Part shown: in pieces, positions 1 to 5,781 of the stretch | How the letters are laid out: every line of letters begins with the position of its first letter | Numbering within the stretch: the stretch's first letter is position 1 | From: Desulfoprunum sp. | GTDB taxonomy: Bacteria > Desulfobacterota > Desulfobulbia > Desulfobulbales > Desulfocapsaceae | Direction of reading: 5' to 3' | NCBI GenBank assembly: GCA_030696435.1 | Contig: JAUYSF010000336.1 | Coordinates: 1 to 8,202, forward strand | DNA: 8,202 bases | Notes under the pieces: generated by a model | Databases searched by the model: none | The model's input: the letters and a program-made list of their open reading frames with translations, nothing else | Told to the model about the DNA's origin: nothing | Made by a program: the position numbers and the translations under genes

Positions 1-2
1 CT

Positions 3-77
3 CATGCACAGTATACACCAATATCAGCGGAGGACAAATCTGATGCTCTGGCACAGCTGCGAGAAGGCACCTTGTAA
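3..77 (+). CDS. C-terminal end of an unidentified upstream protein (partial)
   Basis: An open frame enters from the left edge and ends at TAA 75-77. The visible 24 residues end in ...AEDKSDALAQLREGTL, a polar, charged and probably helical tail. No family can be recognised from so short a piece, and no membrane segment or metal-binding motif is visible. The frame is supported mainly by reading open to the window edge and by its ordinary amino-acid composition, so it could be chance. The next gene starts about 180 bp downstream, so tight coupling is unlikely. Confidence 0.4.
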   Translation, partial: HAQYTPISAEDKSDALAQLREGTL

Positions 78-183
78 TTCAATCTGGCCAAGATTATTCT
101 TTAATCGAGAAAAAGTGATTGCAAAAAGTCATAGTATGAGACAGGCTATCCGCAACACCCTTTCTAGATCTTAAGAACTCGCC

Positions 184-219
184 AAGGCAGGAAATCGTTT
201 GTCCATGGTGCCTGCCCTT
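184..219 (+). other. Possible hairpin between the upstream gene and pilZ
   Basis: AAGGCAGG at 184-191 can pair with CCTGCCCTT at 211-219, with one bulged base, around a 19-nt loop containing CCATGG. No T-run follows, so it does not look like a standard intrinsic terminator. It lies in the 183-bp gap before the PilZ gene and could be a weak terminator or a leader structure. I see no convincing -35/-10 pair in this gap. Confidence 0.25.
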
Positions 220-260
220 CAGATGTTAAGCTGCAGTTCAGAACCAAAAGGGGGCTTGCC

Positions 261-683
261 ATGCCAAAGACACGAATGTACAGCGTCGTCAACAATCGCC
301 TTCATTTTCAATGTCCCTTCTGTCAATCAAAAAAATTGATTGCCCTTCCCCCGGACAAACGCAGAAAAAGCATCCGCTGCCTTAATTGCGGAGAACTCTC
401 GCATTGCCTGTTCAACCGGCGCATCACACCGCGACAATCGCAGACCGGCAAAGCCGTGATGATCTTCTCCAACGGCAGGGAACTGCCGATCGACCTGTAC
501 GATATCTCACCAGGCGGCGTGGGTTTCGACATCACCAGCGGCAGTGCCGGGGTATCCGTCAAGCAGGAAGTCAAGCTCAAGTGTACCTGGAATCCTCGCC
601 TGCTGGACCAGGGTAGGTTTGTGATCAGAAGCGTGAAAGGGCGGCGGGTCGGCGTGCAGACTACTGAAAAGAAATTCAGTTAG
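261..683 (+). CDS. Zinc-ribbon/PilZ domain protein, probable cyclic di-GMP receptor
   Basis: This 140-residue cytoplasmic protein has two parts. Residues 18-43 carry two CxxC pairs (CPFC at 18-21, CLNC at 40-43), the arrangement of a small zinc ribbon. The rest resembles a PilZ domain: an RxxxR motif (R54-I-T-P-R58) is followed after about 25 residues by DxSxxG (D81-I-S-P-G-G86), then by alternating beta strands to the end. In PilZ proteins these two motifs bind cyclic di-GMP, so ligand binding is expected but inferred. The output partner is unknown; small PilZ proteins often act on motility, secretion or exopolysaccharide production. The start is supported by the purine run AAAAGGGGG at 246-254, six bases before ATG. 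A decayed copy of the second half of this gene lies at 1711-1900. Confidence 0.82.
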   Translation: MPKTRMYSVVNNRLHFQCPFCQSKKLIALPPDKRRKSIRCLNCGELSHCLFNRRITPRQSQTGKAVMIFSNGRELPIDLYDISPGGVGFDITSGSAGVSVKQEVKLKCTWNPRLLDQGRFVIRSVKGRRVGVQTTEKKFS

Positions 684-806
684 GGGCGGACATAACCTCA
701 TATTCATTACTCCATCGGCAGCCACCGCGTACGTGTATGTCTTGGCATATGCTTTCTGTTGATCGGAGTTCCGTTTGATTTACGACAAAAACATGAGGCT
801 GACTTA

Positions 807-917
807 ATGAAAATATTTGCTGTATCTCTTTTTTTTGCGCTAAAGAGAAGTCTTCAATCTTTCGAGTTGAGTTTTCGCGATACTAAAGACCTTGCAATCA
901 ACAATCCCAATCACTAA
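807..917 (+). CDS. Possible small ORF (36 aa) in the gap before the methyltransferase
   Basis: In the 248-bp gap between the PilZ gene and the methyltransferase, an ATG at 807 opens a 36-codon frame starting MKIFAVSLFFALKRSL and ending at TAA 915-917, 14 bp before the methyltransferase start. A GAGG at 794-797 lies about 9 bases upstream, a weak ribosome-binding candidate. The start is basic and hydrophobic like the beginning of a signal peptide, but there is no cleavage site or further domain. It could be a leader peptide, a remnant or chance. I see nothing else in this gap and no convincing promoter. Confidence 0.15.
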   Translation: MKIFAVSLFFALKRSLQSFELSFRDTKDLAINNPNH

Positions 918-931
918 ATTCACCTAATTTT

Positions 932-1672
932 ATGAAAAATCGTGCTCTATCAGCGACACCGATCTTGGAATGTGAGCGTAAATTATATGAAATGGCAGTT
1001 GCAGAAGGACATTTCACTTCCGTTGATAACATTGCCAGCTACACCGATTCTTTATTCAAGTGGGTGAATTTTGCTGATCTGACGGTCCTGGATATTGGCG
1101 CCGGAAGAGGTTTTTTTAGTTTAGCGGCAGCCTGCCGGGGGGCGCGAACCGTTATCTCTCTTGAGCCAGAGGCAGATGGCAGCACAACAGGTGTATCTCA
1201 CGTCTTCGAAAGATTCCGGGAACGACTCAAGCTGGACAATGTTGTATTGCAACCCTGTTCATTGTCTGAATTCGAACCCGGAAACCAGCGCTTCGATGTG
1301 GTTCTTTTACATCATTCCATCAACCACTTAAACGAAGATGCCTGTATGCAACTGCGAAGTAATCCGCAGGCCTATGCAGATTATCTGGCAATATTTCAGA
1401 AGATTCATGCATTGTCCAACCCAAATGCGCATCTGATTGTCAGCGACTGCGCCCGATTAAATCTCTACCCGCTGCTTGGTTTACATAATCGCTATGTACC
1501 CACTATCGAGTGGCATAAGCACCAAGATCCCCTTACCTGGTCGAAACTCTTGCGACGTTGTGGGTTTGACGATCCAGTTATTCGCTGGGATCGTTTCGGT
1601 CGCTATCCGATGAATCGCTTCACTGCCTTCTTCTTTACAAGCTTATTCTGCCTGACCATGAAGAGGATATAG
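932..1672 (+). CDS. Class I SAM-dependent methyltransferase, substrate unknown
   Basis: This 246-residue soluble protein has the Rossmann-type methyltransferase core. The glycine-rich motif I is LDIGAGRG (residues 53-60). The second strand ends in an acidic residue (SLEPE, E78 or E80) that would bind the SAM ribose. The fourth-strand motif FDVVLLHHSINHL spans 121-133, and a later strand, HLIVSDCARL, lies at 167-176. The family transfers a methyl group from SAM to small molecules, sugars, lipids or proteins; nothing here fixes the substrate. The last 20 residues are aromatic-rich (TAFFFTSLFC) and could contact a hydrophobic substrate or membrane. No Shine-Dalgarno sequence is visible before ATG 932, so expression may be weak or the start may differ. 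The gene lies between the intact pilZ gene and its broken copy. Confidence 0.75.
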   Translation: MKNRALSATPILECERKLYEMAVAEGHFTSVDNIASYTDSLFKWVNFADLTVLDIGAGRGFFSLAAACRGARTVISLEPEADGSTTGVSHVFERFRERLKLDNVVLQPCSLSEFEPGNQRFDVVLLHHSINHLNEDACMQLRSNPQAYADYLAIFQKIHALSNPNAHLIVSDCARLNLYPLLGLHNRYVPTIEWHKHQDPLTWSKLLRRCGFDDPVIRWDRFGRYPMNRFTAFFFTSLFCLTMKRI

Positions 1673-1710
1673 TTTAGGAAATATCGCTTCCCAGGGGCAA
1701 AATAAGGTCA

Positions 1711-1900
1711 CTCTTCGATACCTCACCAAGCGGTGTGGGTTTCGACATCACCAGTCGCAAGTGCCGAGATCTCCATCAAGCAGGAAATCATGCTCAAGTC
1801 TGCCTGGAATCCCCGCCTGCTAGACCAAGTCTGATTTGCGATCAGAAGAGTGAAAAGGCGGCGGGGTCGGCTGCAGTCTACTGAAAAGAAATTCAGCTAA
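1711..1900 (+). pseudogene. Decayed partial duplicate of the pilZ gene (3' end)
   Basis: This stretch aligns at the DNA level, almost end to end, with the last 60 or so codons of the PilZ gene (about 494-683). It retains the segment encoding D-T-S-P-S-G-V-G-F-D-I-T-S, equivalent to the DxSxxG motif, and ends with the same KKFS-type codons before TAA 1898-1900. It cannot encode the protein. One extra base after the ITS codons shifts the frame, and a TGA replaces codons near the LDQG position. Fainter similarity may extend back to about 1687. The zinc-ribbon half is absent. It is probably the remnant of a tandem duplication or recombination spanning the methyltransferase, and its stop codon is now the edge of an insertion sequence. 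Confidence 0.85.
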
Positions 1901-1927
1901 TTCTAAGTTGCATTCATAACAATACTA
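1901..1927 (+). repeat. Left terminal inverted repeat of the IS630 element
   Basis: The left end begins TTCTAAGTTGCATTC and matches the reverse complement of 3007-3033 at 23 of 27 positions. The outermost 15 bp differ at only one position. This is the expected transposase-binding end, and it abuts the TAA flank at 1898-1900. Confidence 0.85.
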
Positions 1928-1954
1928 ATTTAGCATACTGCCATGAACATTACC

Positions 1955-1960
1955 AGGAGG
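1955..1960 (+). promoter_or_regulatory. Ribosome binding site of the IS630 transposase
   Basis: A full AGGAGG lies seven bases before ATG 1968 and fixes the transposase start. It is one of the strongest Shine-Dalgarno sequences in the window. Confidence 0.75.
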
Positions 1961-1967
1961 TAACGAC

Positions 1968-3019
1968 ATGGCAAGAACTGCACGATACGAAGAGGGTGAA
2001 TTAAAGGCGGCCCTGCAAATGGTTTCTGAAGCGGCTACAATCCGAGAACTACGGCAAGGGCAAGCTGTCTTGCTCCCCGCACTTACTGGAGCTACGCTGG
2101 ACACGACAGCAGAGATACTGGGTTTAAGCCGCGACCGAGTTTGCGTCCTTCGGCGACAATTTGGCGAATTAATCAAGTCTCCATCAAAAATGATTGAGGA
2201 GCGACGAGGTGGCCGCCGCCGAGAGTTGATGAGTATTGAAGAGGAAAAAGAGTTTTTGGCACCTTGGGTTGAAAAGGCAGCAACTGGGAGCGTTCTCGTA
2301 GTGCCGCCCATCCACTTGGCATTCCAGGAACGGGTGGGGCACGAAGTTCCGAAATCGACAATATATCGTTTGCTGGCCAGACACGGATGGCGAAAAGTAA
2401 CGCCGGACACCAGGCATCCCAAGGTTGATGTTGCCGCGCAAGAGGATTTTAAAAAAAATTCTCCGAGATTATCACGAAAGAGATGACTGGAAGAGACAAA
2501 CCTCTTTTGCTGCTGTTTCAGGACGAGGCAAGGTTTGGCCGGATGAGTGATCCGGCTCGCTGCTGGGCTCCTGCGCCAATCCGCCCAACGGTAGGGTTGG
2601 CACTGATACGTGAGTTTCGATATTTTTATGCAGCCATCGGACCACAAGAAGGAACCCTGCATTGGCTGGTCACCGAAAAGATGAACACCGAAAACATGTC
2701 CATGTTTCTCAAACAGATAGAGGAAGCCCATACTGATCGGCATGGTTATGGTTGTTGATGGTGCCAGTTCTCATCGTGCAAAAGCTCTTGAAGTTCCTGA
2801 TAATATGTCTTTAATCCGACTACCACCTTACTCGCCGGAACTCAATCCAACCGAAATACTATGGCATGAGTTGCGTGAAAAACGGTGTGCCAATCGCGTG
2901 TTCGAGTCGCTTGATGCGGTATGTAGCGAAGTTAAGCCGGCCTTCAACATTTTGCCTCTCTTCCAGCGGCTGTAGCGCGGCTAAGTGGTTGGCCATGGAT
3001 CGTTAATAGTATTATTTAG
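1968..3019 (+). pseudogene. IS630-family transposase, broken by three frame changes
   Basis: The coding sequence can be followed only by changing frame three times. Segment 1 (1968 to about 2458) holds the N-terminal helix-turn-helix region and the winged-helix motif KSTIYRLLARHGWRKVTPDTRHP. Segment 2 (about 2453-2742) has FQDEARFGR with the first catalytic Asp. Segment 3 (about 2742-2935) has VVDGASSH with the second Asp and LPPYSPELNPTEILWHELRE with the catalytic Glu. Segment 4 (2936-3019) has the family's C-terminal GWPWIVNSI. The first break falls in an eight-A run (2451-2458), where a nine-A run would restore the frame. The second looks like one extra base near 2742-2744, and the third like one lost base near 2934-2935. 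All DDE residues survive, but a full protein is unlikely. The family normally encodes one uninterrupted protein of about 350 residues, matching the reconstructed length. Confidence 0.9.
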
Positions 3020-3033
3020 AATGCAACTTGGAA
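3007..3033 (-). repeat. Right terminal inverted repeat of the IS630 element
   Basis: Read on the minus strand it begins TTCCAAGTTGCATTC and pairs with the left end at 23 of 27 positions. It overlaps the last codons and stop of the transposase remnant (stop TAG 3017-3019), as is usual in compact insertion sequences. TAA at 3034-3036 follows directly. Confidence 0.85.
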
Positions 3034-3177
3034 TAAGTACCGTGCATTCCCCGACAAAGAGTCTTTTAGAGGTGCCTCTGTTTTCAGATAAAAGCCAAGA
3101 GCAGACCTGCTCCCTCAGCCTCCTTCATCTTGCCCCCTTCCTGTCACCTCACCCCAAAACAAAAAGCTCCGGCGAGG

Positions 3178-3208
3178 GGCCATATATGGCCATTGGTTAC
3201 ATATGGCC
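3178..3208 (+). promoter_or_regulatory. Two tandem dyad operators, candidate enhancer-binding-protein sites
   Basis: GGCCATATATGGCC at 3178-3191 is a perfect 14-bp palindrome. GGTTACATATGGCC at 3195-3208 matches it at 11 of 14 positions in the same register, with centres 17 bp apart. The outer arms also form a longer inverted repeat, GGGCCATAT...ATATGGCCC. The sites lie about 130-150 bp upstream of the predicted sigma-54 start point, which is where activators of the NtrC type usually bind. Which protein binds is unknown. Confidence 0.5.
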
Positions 3209-3244
3209 CTGTTTCTATGGTTGATCAACAGAACCCAGCAGGTG

Positions 3245-3280
3245 TTTAAATAGATAATTATTATTAATAATTAAGATATT
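3245..3280 (+). promoter_or_regulatory. AT-rich segment between enhancer sites and promoter
   Basis: This run is almost entirely A and T, including TAATTATTATTAATAATTA, which is nearly self-complementary. It lies between the tandem dyads and the sigma-54 promoter, where bent or flexible DNA or an IHF site would help looping. I could not match the IHF consensus well, so only the composition and position support a role. Confidence 0.3.
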
Positions 3281-3308
3281 GGTCAACGCGAGGCCAGCGT
3301 TAATAACC

Positions 3309-3325
3309 TGGCACAAGAATTGCTT
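3309..3325 (+). promoter_or_regulatory. Sigma-54 (RpoN) -24/-12 promoter for the RTX gene
   Basis: TGGCACAAGAATTGCTT matches the sigma-54 consensus TGGCACRNNNNTTGCW at every defined position. GG at 3310-3311 and GC at 3322-3323 are separated by the required ten bases. Transcription should start near 3335, leaving a leader of about 217 nt before ATG 3552. It points toward the RTX gene, and no other gene intervenes. Sigma-54 promoters need an ATP-dependent activator bound upstream, consistent with the dyads at 3178-3208. Transcription has not been shown; this is a sequence match. Confidence 0.7.
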
Positions 3326-3540
3326 TATTGAAGAGTAGCGAATAATGGCATAGCGATTCTCCAATGATGCCTCATCCACATTATCGGCGTATCAGATTTC
3401 TATGAGAAAAGATGATAAGGGATTGAAAGATGTAATCCAGCCGATCATGCAGGTTTAAGGTGTTGGGAAATTTAATATTCCAGCACAAATACATAATATC
3501 TTCACGCTCAATAAAGGGTGTGAAAAAAAATTAATGGATG

Positions 3541-3546
3541 AAGGAG
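3541..3546 (+). promoter_or_regulatory. Ribosome binding site that sets the RTX start at 3552
   Basis: AAGGAG lies five bases before ATG 3552. The in-frame ATG at 3534 would place this sequence inside the coding region and has no comparable site at proper spacing, so 3552 is the better start. Confidence 0.75.
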
Positions 3547-3551
3547 AATAT

Positions 3552-5537
3552 ATGAGCACTTACACGCTGACTTCCGTTGGGGACAATAAAACTGGAACTT
3601 CGGGGAACGACATTTTTAATGGAACATATAATGCTGCGGTAACAGATACGTTTGCTGCTAACGACTTCCTGAATGGTGGCGCAGGTAGAGATACGCTGCA
3701 TATTGATCATCTTCTGGATGTTGCTATCACACCGCCCGATAACCTTTGGACTCATATTAGCAATATTGAAAAGCTTGAAATCAATACAACTGGCAATGGC
3801 GCACAAACCATTACCACAGGGGCTAATTTTCAAGCAGCATTCGCGCCCACAGGTGTAGAACTGACCACTACGACCTCCGGAGCAGGTGCGATTGACGTTA
3901 CCATGACCTCATTCACTGGGGCGGCAACTCTCAGAACAACATCTACAGATGGTGCGCAGACTATTGTAACTGGTTCAGGTGCTACCAGAGTGACAGCATT
4001 ATCAGGTGCAGGTGCGTTGACTATTAAAGGTAGGGGGCTTAACACCGCCTTCGCAACCACCACTGGAGCGGGTGCGCAAACCATTGGTGATGGTAGCGGT
4101 AATGGTGCACATCTTGCCATGGTGATAGCCGAATCTGCTGCAGGTGCGCAAACCATAACAAGTACCAATACAAGTACTGTTGTAGTGGTAGCAACATCCG
4201 ATGCCGGCCAACAAAATATTATAACTGGCGCAGGCGCGGATATTATTATGGCGTCAACAACTAACTCCATCAACACAATTGGAACAGGTGCTGGCAATGA
4301 TACAGTTACCATCTTTGCTACGACTTCGGGTAGCTATACCATCAATGCCGGGGCAGGAAATGACACCGTGACAGGTGGTGCCGGGAATGACACTTTGATT
4401 GGTGGTCTCGGCAATGACATTCTGAACGGGGGAGGAGGAAATGATGTTATCAGCGGTGGTGCAGGTAGCGACTGGGCTTATTACGATACAGCGACAGCAG
4501 GGCTAAGAGTTAATCTAGGCATAATAACAGCTCAAAATACTGTCCATGCTGGTTTAGATACTCTCGTCAGTATTGAAAATATCTTAGGCAGTAATCACAA
4601 CGATGGCATTGTTGGCAATGGGGCAAATAATGTATTGATCGGCAGTGATGGCAATGACATCATTGTTGGTGGAGGCGGCAACGATGCTCTCTACGGTGGT
4701 AATGGCAATGATGTTTTGCGCGGCGACGCTGGAAATGATGTTATCAGCGGTGGTGCAGGTAATGACTGGGCTTTTTACAATACAGCGACAGCAGGGCTAA
4801 GTATTAATCTAGGCATAATAACAGCTCAAAATACCGTCAGTGCAGGATCGGATACACTCGTGAGTATTGAAAATATCTTAGGCAGTAATTACAATGATGT
4901 CTTAATTGGCAATGGGGAGAATAATATATTCACCGGCGGTAACGGGAACGATGTTCTTAACGGCGGTGCTGGAAATGATTTTGCATCTTACAATACAGCG
5001 GCAGCAGGAGTTAGCGTTAATCTAAGCATAACATCATTTCAAAATACAGTTAGTTCAGGTTCAGATAAACTCGTGAGCATTGAAAACCTGAAAGGCAGTA
5101 ATTACAACGATGTCTTGATTGGCGATGCCCTCAGTAACGTACTGCTTGGCATTGGTGGAAGTGACGTGCTCTTCGGTGGTGCAGGCAATGACCTCTTGGT
5201 TGGAGGAACTGGCTCTGATACCTTTGCTTTTAACACTACTTTGAATGCCGCCACCAACAGGGACTATATTTATGACTTCAATGCTGCGGCTGATACAATT
5301 AGGCTTGATCGAACCATCTTCGCCAAACTGACAACGCTCGGGACATTGGCTGCCGGTCTGTTCAGATCATCAGCAACAGGTGTGGCAACGGAGGTCGACG
5401 ACTATATCCTCTACAACACATCCTCAGGAGCACTCCTGTATGACGCTGACGCGAGTGGTGCTGGTGTTGCAGTCCAGTTCGCCACCCTGACCACCAAACC
5501 CACCATTACTAATGCCGATTTCATGGTTGTTGCGTAA
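3552..5537 (+). CDS. RTX calcium-binding protein, S-layer/adhesin-like, type I secreted
   Basis: This 661-residue acidic protein has no cysteine and no N-terminal signal peptide, typical of type I secretion substrates. Residues 1-55 include a first RTX-like motif (LNGGAGRDTLHI). Residues 65-235 form a beta-strand-repeat region with recurring GAQTI/GAxTI motifs, as in S-layer proteins of the Caulobacter RsaA kind. Residues 262-555 contain glycine/aspartate nonapeptides (GGxGNDxL) that bind calcium and fold as a beta-roll outside the cell. They are interrupted by three copies of a module containing VNL...QNTV..G.D.LVSIEN..GSN.ND. The C-terminus (about 570-661), with DYILYNTSSGALLYDADASG and ending DFMVV, resembles the type I secretion signal region of RTX proteins. 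No enzymatic domain is visible, so a structural surface, adhesive or matrix role is likely. The ABC transporter and adaptor genes are not in the window. Confidence 0.85.
   Translation: MSTYTLTSVGDNKTGTSGNDIFNGTYNAAVTDTFAANDFLNGGAGRDTLHIDHLLDVAITPPDNLWTHISNIEKLEINTTGNGAQTITTGANFQAAFAPTGVELTTTTSGAGAIDVTMTSFTGAATLRTTSTDGAQTIVTGSGATRVTALSGAGALTIKGRGLNTAFATTTGAGAQTIGDGSGNGAHLAMVIAESAAGAQTITSTNTSTVVVVATSDAGQQNIITGAGADIIMASTTNSINTIGTGAGNDTVTIFATTSGSYTINAGAGNDTVTGGAGNDTLIGGLGNDILNGGGGNDVISGGAGSDWAYYDTATAGLRVNLGIITAQNTVHAGLDTLVSIENILGSNHNDGIVGNGANNVLIGSDGNDIIVGGGGNDALYGGNGNDVLRGDAGNDVISGGAGNDWAFYNTATAGLSINLGIITAQNTVSAGSDTLVSIENILGSNYNDVLIGNGENNIFTGGNGNDVLNGGAGNDFASYNTAAAGVSVNLSITSFQNTVSSGSDKLVSIENLKGSNYNDVLIGDALSNVLLGIGGSDVLFGGAGNDLLVGGTGSDTFAFNTTLNAATNRDYIYDFNAAADTIRLDRTIFAKLTTLGTLAAGLFRSSATGVATEVDDYILYNTSSGALLYDADASGAGVAVQFATLTTKPTITNADFMVVA
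4441..4734 (+). repeat. RTX internal repeat, copy 1 (294 bp, long form)
   Basis: The module encodes NDVISGGAGSDWAYYDTATAGLRVNL and the IENILGSN segment, followed by a nonapeptide tail. It is 81 bp (27 residues, exactly three nonapeptides) longer than the other two copies. Its first 100 or so bases are nearly identical to copy 2. Confidence 0.85.
4735..4947 (+). repeat. RTX internal repeat, copy 2 (213 bp)
   Basis: This 71-residue module starts at the equivalent point to copy 1 and is nearly identical to it over the first 100 or so bases, including silent positions. That suggests duplication or gene conversion more recent than the split from copy 3. Confidence 0.85.
4948..5160 (+). repeat. 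RTX internal repeat, copy 3 (213 bp)
   Basis: It has exactly the same length as copy 2 and the same order of motifs (FASYNTAAAGVSVNL, then QNTV, LVSIEN and GSNYNDVLIG) but is more diverged. Its nonapeptides are imperfect near the end (ALSNVLLGIGGSD), and the final RTX block follows it. Confidence 0.8.
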
Positions 5538-5556
5538 GTGATAACGCCAAATATTT

Positions 5557-5601
5557 GCCCCCTTGAATCCCTCATCTGACGAGTATTCAAGGGGGCTATT
5601 T
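5557..5601 (+). terminator. Intrinsic terminator of the RTX gene
   Basis: GCCCCCTTGAAT at 5557-5568 pairs perfectly with ATTCAAGGGGGC at 5585-5596, a 12-bp stem with a 16-nt loop. It is followed by TATTTGT. It lies 19 bp after the RTX stop codon and should end that transcript. Confidence 0.85.
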
Positions 5602-5697
5602 GTCTGCATTTACTCGACCTGATAAGTTTTTCTGCCATGGGTATTTTGGAATCACAATTGCAGTAATTCAATCTTGTTGCCTCGACTCTCCCCCCTC

Positions 5698-5751
5698 GGA
5701 GAAGGAAAAATGGGCTATTATTGGCTTTTATGACGGAGATTTTTCTTCTCC
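5698..5751 (+). other. Long inverted repeat in the leader of the 5792 gene
   Basis: GGAGAAGGAAAAAT at 5698-5711 pairs with ATTTTTCTTCTCC at 5739-5751 over 13 bp, with a single bulged G and a 27-nt loop. No U-tract follows the right arm, so it is not a standard terminator. It lies in the 190-bp gap between the RTX terminator and the next start codon and could be a leader structure, an operator or a small mobile remnant. CAATTGCA also occurs twice in this gap (5655-5662 and 5754-5761). Confidence 0.4.
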
Positions 5752-5781
5752 TCCAATTGCACTTCACCGAGGGCAGGTTTA

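Larger units (their letters stand above)
1901..3033 (+). mobile_element. IS630-family insertion sequence, probably inactive
   Basis: This 1133-bp element is bounded by imperfect terminal inverted repeats (1901-1927 and 3007-3033) and contains one broken transposase gene that fills most of its length. Both size and transposase type fit IS630. The element is flanked by TAA at 1898-1900 and TAA at 3034-3036. IS630 elements characteristically duplicate a TA dinucleotide at the target, so the true duplication is probably TA with a chance third base. It inserted at the stop codon of the pilZ remnant. Recognisable ends combined with a frameshifted transposase suggest recent decay; the ends could still be moved by a related transposase elsewhere in the genome. 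Confidence 0.88.
3037..3533 (+). other. Long non-coding control region upstream of the RTX gene
   Basis: About 500 bp between the insertion sequence and the RTX gene contain no convincing gene. A 79-codon frame at 2985-3224 overlaps the IS end and has low-complexity composition without domains. What the region holds is regulatory: two tandem dyads (3178-3208), an AT-rich segment (3245-3280), a sigma-54-type promoter (3309-3325) and a predicted untranslated leader of about 217 nt. Between 3037 and 3177 I see nothing beyond a weak four-base hairpin near 3068. Confidence 0.6.

Noticed and set aside
119..152. Possible sigma-70 promoter TTGCAA...TATCCG before the PilZ gene
   Set aside because: The spacing is 22 bp and the -10 match is poor.
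1925..2743. 272-codon open frame on the minus strand
   Set aside because: It lies entirely opposite the transposase, which has clear family motifs on the plus strand. The antisense product is Ser/Arg/Pro-rich with no domain.
2440..2760. Transposase as a functional programmed-frameshift gene
   Set aside because: Even if the A8 site allowed slippage, two further frame changes (near 2743 and 2935) would still prevent a full protein.
2985..3224. 79-codon open frame on the plus strand after the transposase
   Set aside because: It overlaps the IS end and the enhancer-like dyads, has no ribosome binding site and has an unremarkable composition.
3534..3551. Earlier in-frame ATG for the RTX gene
   Set aside because: AAGGAG at 3541-3546 is correctly spaced for ATG 3552 and would be coding if 3534 were used; 3534 has no good site of its own.
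3830..4312. 160-codon open frame on the minus strand inside the RTX gene
   Set aside because: It is the mirror of the repetitive Gly/Ala/Thr codons of the RTX protein, giving a Val/Ala/Pro-rich product without domains.
4350..5210. Short regular repeats resembling a repeat array
   Set aside because: The periodicity is explained by in-frame RTX nonapeptide codons and 71-residue modules. There are no unique spacers, so it is not a CRISPR array.
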